Positions 56,211 to 64,000 of a DNA stretch of 64,000 bases are shown here, piece after piece. The notes beneath the pieces are model-generated. The model did not search any database, had not been told where the DNA came from, and was given only the letters and a program-made list of their open reading frames with translations. This stretch comes from Phylloscopus collybita (lineage: Eukaryota > Chordata > Aves > Passeriformes > Phylloscopidae), in the NCBI GenBank assembly GCA_027886175.1, contig JAJNNQ010000137.1, positions 7,072,001-7,136,000 of the forward strand. Direction: 5' to 3'. The stretch's first letter is position 1. Each line of letters begins with the position of its first letter. The position numbers were made by a program, and so were the translations under genes.

Positions 56211-57555
56211 TCACTCACATAAATGGCTGAGACAAAGGCCTATTGGTTTCCTCTGACTTCTTTTTTCATGCATGTCAGTGAGGGTGTGTTTCCATGGCAC
56301 AAAGGAGCACTAATTTAATTTTCAAAACTTTGAAACACACTGAGGTGTTTGGGACATCTACCCTCTGCAGCAGCAGCTGGAAGCCACATGAGCTATTATA
56401 AGATGTCCAAAATGGAATAAGATATTTAAGTCTGGGCAACTGAATCCTGAACCAGATCATGCTGCAAATTCAGAGATTGCTCTAACACAAACACCATAAT
56501 CTTTGTTCAACCACCTGCACCCATGGCCCAGTCATCAGACCTGAGCCTTCTGGTGTTTTATTGCTGATATATTTCAATATCTATACTTGTGGTACCAGAA
56601 TAAACTTGGTTTTGGCCTTTGTCACTTCTAGTTCACAGAAGTAATCAAAATAGCACTCTGTAAATTCTTTGGAGCCTTTCCTGCTACAGGCAATAAGAGA
56701 TTTGCCACTAACTTCAGCAGAACCATTTATGAGTGCCATGTTTAATTAACACGTAATTCAGAGTGTCTAATAGGATTGATGTGTATCTGAATTAAAACTG
56801 CAAATAAAATGGTGCTAAGGGATAGAAGCAGAGAACAGACTTTAAATCTCATTTTGGGACTTGGGCGCGAATGGCAGAAAATACCATGGGCTTCACAGAC
56901 AGGGAAGAACTTGGCATGAGATAAAAGGCTTAAGCCAGGATTCATCCAACTTCCAGTGTTGCTCAAAGGATGAAACCATCTGAGATTTATATATTCATTG
57001 CTTGACTTGCCCACACAAGGCTTTGAATGCCACTGGAATTTGATTTTTAGAGGACATCAGAAAAACTGACACAAAATGTTGGATGAAGAGTCTGCAGGAG
57101 GCTTCTGGCTTGTCCACCAGGCTTCTGAGCATTTTGGGACTGAGAGTGGTTCTCTTCCAGATTCACATAATCTCATTTGGAGCTTTCCCTCTGTTAGAAT
57201 GCAATGTGAGACAGGCTTTCAAGCCCTTTCCTCTGGTGCTAATCCTCCAGTGAATATTGACTCATGGTTTTGAAGAACTGCTGAAAAAATGACAAGTCAA
57301 TGAGCATTGCTCCCTTCCCTGCCTGTCTGCTCAAGTGAGCCCAGTGGGGCTAGGAGAAGGAGAAATAAAGGGAAAAACACCCCAAACCCCCCTAAAGCAG
57401 AAACACCATATTGCTGTTTAATTTAGGAAGATCAGATCAACAGGAGGATAGGCTATTTGTGACAGCTTAAGAAATCCTATTGTTCTTACTGTCACTGTAA
57501 CTCTGCTGTCCAGACCACAGCAAGTGGCTGCTGTACTCTCTAACATAACTCTCCC
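56211..57555. other. unique non-coding stretch
   Basis: No gene or mobile element recognised. Confidence 0.5.
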
Positions 57556-58135
57556 TCATGCCCTAATGTCAGGGTAGGATAGTGCCACACTCACATTTTT
57601 GAAAGAGCTGAACATTGACAAAACAACCCTCCCTTCTCCTCTTCCCTGTGTTTGGAGGGAAGCAGCTGCATTCACCCTTCCCGCTGCCCCTGCGGAGGCG
57701 TGCAGTGTCACAGCCAGCCAGGAGCCTCCTGCTGCTGGGAGAAGCAGCTGCCTCTGCTTTTCTTTGAGGGCTGCTGAAAGCCACCTTGCCTCTTGCAGAG
57801 GTAAAATCCTCAGTTTGGCAGTTCTGTCCTTGTGGGTGAGAGACAGAAGGAGCTCCCTGCCACAGGACCACGACACAAACTGGCAGCCAGGACTCCCAGA
57901 TGAGACCCAAGGAAGCAAAGAGCTGCATAAGCTCAGCCTGGGTGTTTTGCCTGCATTTAGGTCCCAAATGGCTTCCAGGCTCAAATTCACTTTCCTGCTC
58001 TCTTTCCCTCCTGCCAGTTTTGTCTCTGCTCGAGTCTTTTCTGTTGATGTTAGTTTGGGAATCTCCACCTTCTCTTTAGCAAGTGTTGGCTGTTATCTGG
58101 AAAACTGCAGAGTTCGCAGCCCTGGGAATTGAGAT
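57556..58135. other. GC-richer patch with long frames on both strands
   Basis: This is visibly richer in G+C than its surroundings. It is open for 177 codons on the plus strand (57599-58132) and for 170 and 132 codons on the minus strand over the same bases. None of the translations shows a domain, signal peptide or motif I recognise, and both-strand openness suggests composition rather than coding. It contains two copies of GCAGCTGC (57662-57669 and 57744-57751), a symmetric E-box bound by bHLH factors. It may be a regulatory element, an old repeat or an exon of a non-coding RNA. Confidence 0.35.
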
Positions 58136-61100
58136 TTTCAATACACTCTCAGGCCAAGCAATAAGGGCTTCTTTATGTGTGTCACAGGGCAATCTTGTGT
58201 GGAGGATCTAAATTTCCTGTATTGTCTCCTCAATTCCCTGATTACTCAGCAGGGGATATCATCACTGGGAGGCAGAGAGGCATTAATATCTGATAATTAA
58301 ACTGGGGAAGAGCAAGAATTGTTATGTGTATTAAGAAGAGGGTACTAACTGCTTACAACCTCAGCAGCCAGCTTTGATTCACACTGACATACTCTCCATC
58401 CTTTCCCTCCTCCATCCCTCCTCTCACTGTCTTCCACTTTCACTTGATTTCTGTTTCACTTTTTTTTCTTTTTCTTTTAAAACTAAGGATATAAAAACCT
58501 TTCTCAGTTTCTCCCTCTTGTAGAAAATATCCTGAGAGCACAGATTTCCATCAATATGTCATCAATCCCTAGTCCTGAGCAAGAGATTAATGATTCAAGT
58601 ATAATATACAGTTTATTACTTTGGGTTAAGGAGATTATTACAGGTTGTATATAACTATTCTTTCTTAGTAATTTTATCTAACAATAGGTGCAAAGGTGTA
58701 GCAAAGATTAATTAAGGAGGCAAAGGAAAATCCAACAGGAATGACATTTGAAGCAGCATTTGTTTTATGTGAGGCACAAATTATGGAAAAGAATGTTCTG
58801 CTCCTCATCATAAGATGGAAATAAGTATCAGGGAAGTGAAATGGAGGAGATCTGGTAAGGGTTTCAGGGTAGTGTTAGTGGTGTGACTAATCAAGCAGAG
58901 AGAATAAATTGAGTAAGACTCACACTTTCTACAGAGTCACAAAATGATGGAAATAGAACTGTCATTACAGATGCTAATTAACATGGCTTAGTATCTCTCA
59001 GCTTTGGAGTTCAAAACAGTGGGAAGTCTATGCAGCAAGCAGCATGAATTTCACACACCCTGACTTGTCCTGAAGGAATTCCTTGTGGCTGCCAGTGGCA
59101 TAACATTATCACAGACTGCTGTTTTTACTATTTTTGAGAAAATGTGTTTCCATGTAAAAGCACATTGTTAACTTTTCAAACTATCAAACATATATATGTA
59201 AATCCATAATAAGTTTACATGTTTTCTGTGCCCATGTGGACACAACATTAGTAAGGTCAGAATCTGATTATTGTATTCATCTTCTAGTAAGATGTCTCAA
59301 AAGGTGAGGACCCTAGAGACACCTCTCCTCTTTAACTCCATGTTAAAGAGTACTTATAGAAGTTTTCCAGCCAGTAAATCCAGGTTCTTACACTTGGGAG
59401 TTTGTTGCATCAAGAAACTCTTGGTAGCATTCATGTTTCATTTTCAATAACCACTGAATAGGAGCAAGTTCAGAATCTTGTAGGGATGTTCATGTTCTAC
59501 CATTGTTTTTAAGGGATAAATGAGATAATTAATTCATCTTACTGTCAGTCTGATACTGATCTCAGGACTTGAATAGAAGGGATTTAAAGGAGTGAGATAA
59601 TACCAACTAATAAGGAAAACAGATATTGGTGAACTGACTTTTATAGAGTCCTCTGCATAAGTCCTCTGTATAAATGGCAAATTAATGCTGAACAGGATTA
59701 TTTCTGTTGGACTGCACAGACAGGAGCTATTTGATCTCTATTATTCGTGGTATTTATAAATGTTTAGGAACTAAATGCAGTCTCACAGCTGATAAATTTG
59801 GTGTTGACTGCAAGGTCAGGAAAGTAGGATGAAATAAGCTGATAGGTGGTTGATATAGAGTTATTAAAATCACCTGTTAAAGAGAGTTTATGTCAATCAG
59901 ATTAGAGTAATTTGTCATTCTTTGGTCCTTTGGGAATCAGACATCCAAACCCAACCCCCGAGTTCCCTTTATGATCAGCAGAGAGAAGTGCACACCTCCA
60001 AAGAATGTTTTTTCTCATACTGAGAGGATGATGATGATAACCTTTTCCCCCTTAATCAGAAAAGAAACATAGCTGTTAACTTGAAAGTACAGGAATTACC
60101 AGCATCAAACTGATGAAAACTCTGAGAGTTGCTAAAGGACAGGAGTGTATGCACTGCTGCTCAATCCACTTAGCAGAGTATTGAGGGATGATTTTGTCCT
60201 AGGCATAAAGAGAAGTGATTGATGATGGCTACATGCCTATATTTTCAGATTGGAAGTAAGGCACTTTTTTTAACAGCAAATATTATTTATTTCTTAAATG
60301 CTTTAAGGATAGTTGCTGCAGATCTTTATAATGTTTTTGCATAATTAAATAAACTTGTCATCTTTAAAACTGTGATCATGTAAAAAGGAACAAATTCAGT
60401 GAAATTCATGACCTGCAATTCATAAGTCCAGTCTAGAAGCTCACAGTACACATTTTTTGCTCTACCAATGACTGTACACTCTTTAGGCACTAACAGTATA
60501 GGGAAAGGAATAGAAGAATGGGAGAAGAAGCAGTATCGAGTATGATCACTGCAGCAAAACACACTTGAACTCTGTTAGGATTTTACCTCACATCAGGAAA
60601 CCAGCTGTAGTTTCTAATCAGCTAGGCTGAATTGAATTAAAAAAAAATATTTTTGCATGTATATATTTCCACCCCCCTTTTTTTTCAGAAATGTGAAACT
60701 GCTTGCCTGTGAACTCCGATTTTCTGTTCTGACCATATCTACAAAAATCAGGCTGTTAGCCAAAATTAATATTGCATTCCTACATTTTGTCAGAATAATT
60801 AATGAGGATATGCAAAATCAATTCAATACCTATCCCTGGGGATGTCCAACCTTATCTGTCTCAAGTCCTTTTATTTCACCCCATTGACCCCTCCCTTTTA
60901 GTCATGCTCCAAACCCCCTCTTACTCATAAGTTTTCCTGATGAAGTAGTTGTGTCCCATGGGCTACCAACACTGTCAGTGTGATCCCAAACAGCTTTTTG
61001 TGGAGGTCAGATAAAGTTTTCCAATTCCCAGAGAATCCATCCCCAGAAGGGTCCAGGCAATGATACAAGCAGGCAGGGAGGGAGGCCCATGGCACTCCCC

Positions 61101-61317
61101 AGCCTCCCACCAGCCTCCAGTGAGTTCACTTTTGGTTTTGCTGCTCTGCTATGATAGGTATGAGCTCCAGACAGGAGCAATCCTCATTTTCAGGCAAACT
61201 TGGAGTTTTAACACCAGCTTGATTTTCTCAGGGAGGATCTGCTGGAGCAAACCCAGGCTCCTTGCCCAGGAGCTAGAGTACTGTTCCAGCAGAGATGAAT
61301 TTCCTTTGATAGGAAAA
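58136..61317. other. unique non-coding stretch
   Basis: No gene or mobile element recognised in 3.2 kb. Short T-rich and A-rich runs occur at about 58459 and 60640. Confidence 0.5.
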
Positions 61318-61371
61318 TAATTTGCTTCAAAAACAGAAGCAAATTACTTCAACATCTACTAATGCTGAAGT
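61318..61371. other. tandem pair of hairpin-forming inverted repeats
   Basis: TAATTTGCTTC (61318-61328) pairs exactly with GAAGCAAATTA (61336-61346) across a 7-bp loop. Sharing its last bases, TACTTCAACAT (61345-61355) pairs with ATGCTGAAGTA (61361-61371) with one mismatch across a short loop. Together they would fold into two adjacent stems. Confidence 0.9.
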
Positions 61372-62480
61372 AAATCTCCATTTAAGAACTCACAAATTAA
61401 AATGTTTTATTTGTTCTATTCAGCTATTTGTGATCCAAAAAATAAATAAAGCCAAATAAAACTAATATTTTCTATTCCTCACTTTAGGTATGGAAAAAAA
61501 TAATTCTTAATTAGTATTCAAGTCCTGCTGGTACTTTACATTGGAGACTGTAAAGGTTATTAAGAAGAAGAAATCACTCTGTATACAGATATATACAAAT
61601 GTATAGCTTCCATTTCAATGTCCTGACTGGGCTAGAGTAAAAGGTGTTTAGAATGAATTGTGTCTGTAAATGAATCAAATGGCATTTTCAGAATTGCTTT
61701 GGGGCGGATTTTTCAGATGTTTTAATATTTCCTATGTTGGGTGCTGCCCATTTAATGCCACAGCTTGGCAGAGCTCCAGAATCCCAACTCTGCCAGTGCC
61801 TACCCCCATTCCACAAACCACTCTACTTCTCTGGGCTAACTCTGAGCTTTTCAACCTTCAAAATGGAATCACAATGCTGATGATAATGTATTCAAAATGT
61901 GCTAATAAAGTTTACGCTAGTCTAAGCTGGAAATGATCAATGAAGGCAGCATTTATCCCTCCTGATATCCATGTTACATCTGTGCAACTTGTAGGATGGA
62001 TTTCATCTGAGCACATAGGTTATCTGAAGTACTTTGAAATACCTTTAGAAACAGTGATGAGAAATAACCAATCCTAAATCATAGAGCTCATCTGATTTGG
62101 ATTAGGTGTCTACCTTCAGACAGGCTTAGCAAAGAAAAAGAGATTCCTACAATATAGATGTCTAAAGTTAGAAGATGCCAACACTACCCAAAGTGATAAT
62201 CAGTCAGAGCCTATGGCTTCCAGAGATTTGGATTTCTTTATCCATTTTATATTAAAGATTTTTATCTAGATAATTTTGCTTCAACCTGCATGCTCAGAAG
62301 TCAGTAATAAAACACTGGGCCCTTGAAATACCCTCATGTCCTGTCACTTAAACAGTTCAAAGGCTGATTTTCTCCCTTTGCCTGAGAAATAACTAAAGAA
62401 AAAAGCCTTCTTGAATTCTCATTTGCAAATGGTAATTGCTTCAGGAGTAGAAACACTTAACACACATTTTTGACACACAA
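61372..62480. other. unique non-coding stretch
   Basis: No gene or mobile element recognised. Confidence 0.5.
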
Positions 62481-62481
62481 G

Positions 62482-62556
62482 TATTTTTATTTTTTTTTTA
62501 AAAAAGAAAAAAAGAAAAAAAAAAACAACTAAAGAAGAAAAACTAAAGAAAAAAAC
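62482..62556. repeat. T-run/A-run low-complexity tract
   Basis: A T-rich run turns directly into A-rich runs broken by G (AAAAAAGAAAAAAAG), followed by two ACTAAAGAA-type units. The T-to-A switch makes it self-complementary. Confidence 0.9.
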
Positions 62557-62860
62557 CACTGCACACTTCTGGAGTGTTAACAAATGCATTAACAAAACTC
62601 AGACCTTATAGTAACAAAGGGAAAGGTTATACAGCCTAATTTATTTAGACTCTGATGCCCAACTAAAATAGTGTAAAAAGATGCCATTAAAAATCCAACT
62701 TTGAATCATAATATAGTTGAAATGCATGCATATGATACAGTTATTAATATTTACTGACTATAGTTGCCATACAGTTTTTCTGTTTCCAAGAACTATGTGA
62801 AGCATAAGGGTTTACTAACTGTGCTGATTTTTCAATATGTGTCAGAACTACAGCTGTACA

Positions 62861-63318
62861 AAACACAGAATGATAGAAGAGTTTGATTTGGAAGGAACCT
62901 GAAAATTCATCTTGTTTCAACCCCCTGCCCTGTGCCAACCTTCCATCAGACCAGGTTGCTCCAAATTCCATCCAAACTGGCCCTGAACACTTCCAAGGAT
63001 GGAGCATCTACAGCTTCTCTGGGCAACATGTTCCAGTGCCCCCTCACCCCCAGATTAAAGAATTTTTTCCTGATACCCATTCTAAACCTACCCTCTGTCA
63101 GTTTAAAACCAATTCCTTTTGTTCTATCATCAGGTGCCCTTGTAAAAAATTCCCCTGCAATTCCCTTGTGGGCTTCCTTCAAACACTGAAATGCTGCAAG
63201 AAGTGACCCTGGAGCCTTATCTCCTCTAGGCTGAGCAATCCCAGTCTCTCAGCCTTTCCTCACAGGAGGTTTCCCACCCACCTAAGCATCTTCCTGGCCC
63301 CTCTCTGGACCCAGCCCA
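62861..63318 (-). mobile_element. CR1 LINE 3' part
   Basis: The plus strand begins ACAGAATGATAGAAGAGTTTG, then AACCCCCTGCCCTGTGCCAAC (about 62920), CAGACCAGGTTGCTCCAAATTCC (about 62948), CTTCTCTGGGCAACATGTTCCAGTGCC (about 63013), TCAGTTTAAAACCAATTCC (about 63099) and CTGGCCCCTCTCTGGACCC (about 63293). These are the complements of a CR1 3' UTR and the last part of ORF2. It is the best preserved of the minus-strand 3' ends here. The open frames of 107, 87, 85 and 78 codons are shadows of it. Confidence 0.95.
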
Positions 63319-64000
63319 ACAAAACATGGCAGTGAATCTTCACAAGGGCTCACACAAGAGCTTCCTTCTTCATGTCAAACCAGAAACCAGAGCCTTCCTT
63401 TTTCTCTTAAATTCCTCAGAAGCCCAAACCTCAAGACAAAACTCAAGGTCAAAGAGAGGGTTCCCTCTTTTCTCTGTCAAAACCTACAGTTTGCCCACAG
63501 AGTTCAGAACTTCAAGGCAGACTAAACATTAGAAAATTATTTAGTCTCACATGTAAAGGGTAAGGAGATTAACCTCATCTCACTGGAGCAATTTAGGAGT
63601 TGCATGTTTAATTTGACCATACTCTTTAAGATCTTTTATAGTCAAAGAAAAGAGGGGAATTTCTGAAAAGGCAACTCCTATGGTAATGAGATTTCTGCAC
63701 CTATGTTTCTAAGATAAGCAGAACAAATGATGCTTTGGAGATGTCTGTCTTTCCTGATTGATTAAAAAGAAAGCCTAGACAATTATTTTAGGCTTATCAG
63801 CTTTTAAATGTCCCCAGTTAGATGAAACAAAGGAGATCCTAAGGCTGTAATCTAATGTAGTGTTTGCTCCAAAACCATAGTTGTAGCAGGTACTTAACTT
63901 TTGCTCACAGGGGAAAAGAAACTTTTATCTTAACTGCACACAAAAGTATGAGCAAAGAGCAAGGATTTTCTTTTGTGAGTACTGTTATCACATTTGGCAA
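63319..64000. other. unique non-coding end of window
   Basis: No gene or mobile element recognised. Confidence 0.5.

Noticed and set aside
56038..56256. Frames with repeated Phe-Leu-Pro-Ser.
   Set aside because: Direct translation of the (TTCC)25 microsatellite.
60028..60125. Possible C/D-box snoRNA (ATGATGAT near 60031 and CTGA near 60119).
   Set aside because: No terminal stem pairs the ends and no clear internal C'/D' boxes are visible. The short motifs are common.
1..64000. CRISPR arrays, bacterial operons, plasmid or phage features.
   Set aside because: No spaced direct-repeat arrays or dense coding. The CR1 and ERV content marks the window as avian nuclear DNA.

Overview
The window looks like nuclear DNA from a bird, probably a passerine. 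The main evidence is at least eleven CR1 (chicken repeat 1) LINE fragments. Many carry the CR1 3' end signature, with copies of TCATAGAAT or ATTCTATG next to a GGTTGGAAGGGACC-like block. There are also avian-type endogenous retrovirus (ERV) LTRs. The sequence is AT-rich, CG dinucleotides look sparse, and homopolymer and tetranucleotide microsatellites are common. The passerine placement rests mainly on my recollection of the LTR families and is less certain than 'bird'.

I cannot support any complete protein-coding gene, tRNA, rRNA or other known RNA gene. All open reading frames are short (longest about 240 codons), and most are chance frames, low-complexity tracts or transposon remnants. The window therefore reads as a gene desert or the inside of a very large intron. 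Two short stretches have exon-like signals (44432-44694 and 47840-47902), but neither matches a protein I recognise.

Layout. 0-6.3 kb: a CR1 on the minus strand (about 1.02-1.44 kb), an ERV-associated repeat with a 45-bp minisatellite (about 1.65-2.36 kb), unique sequence, and a CR1 3' end on the plus strand (5.97-6.22 kb). 6.3-17.2 kb: mostly unique sequence, with an old CR1/L3-like reverse transcriptase remnant (12.07-12.65 kb, plus), a broken ERV pol fragment (14.24-14.60 kb, minus) and an LTR (16.52-17.20 kb, plus). 17.2-32 kb: unique AT-rich DNA, two CR1 tails (20.64 and 21.84 kb, minus), a GATA/GATG microsatellite and a (GGAAAA)13 repeat. 32-42.1 kb is the transposon-densest part: an ERVL-type LTR (32.2-32.6 kb, plus), two CR1s on the plus strand including a 2-kb copy with the FADD polymerase motif, an internally deleted CR1 (36.1-36.8 kb, minus), and two more CR1 tails (38.5 and 41.8 kb, minus). 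42.1-62.9 kb: mostly unique, with T/G-rich tracts, a second LTR of the same ERVL-type family (47.07-47.64 kb, plus), a (TTCC)25 tract, a GC-richer ORF-bearing patch (57.56-58.13 kb) and paired hairpins (61.32 kb). 62.86-63.32 kb: a last CR1 (minus), then unique sequence.

No set of genes working together is visible. The most checkable unusual signals are two long perfect palindromes (24 bp at 38939 and 22 bp at 47856), the internally deleted CR1, the ERV minisatellite tail and the two exon-like stretches. I found no convincing new biological system. Family names come from recognising sequence patterns by eye, not from a database search.
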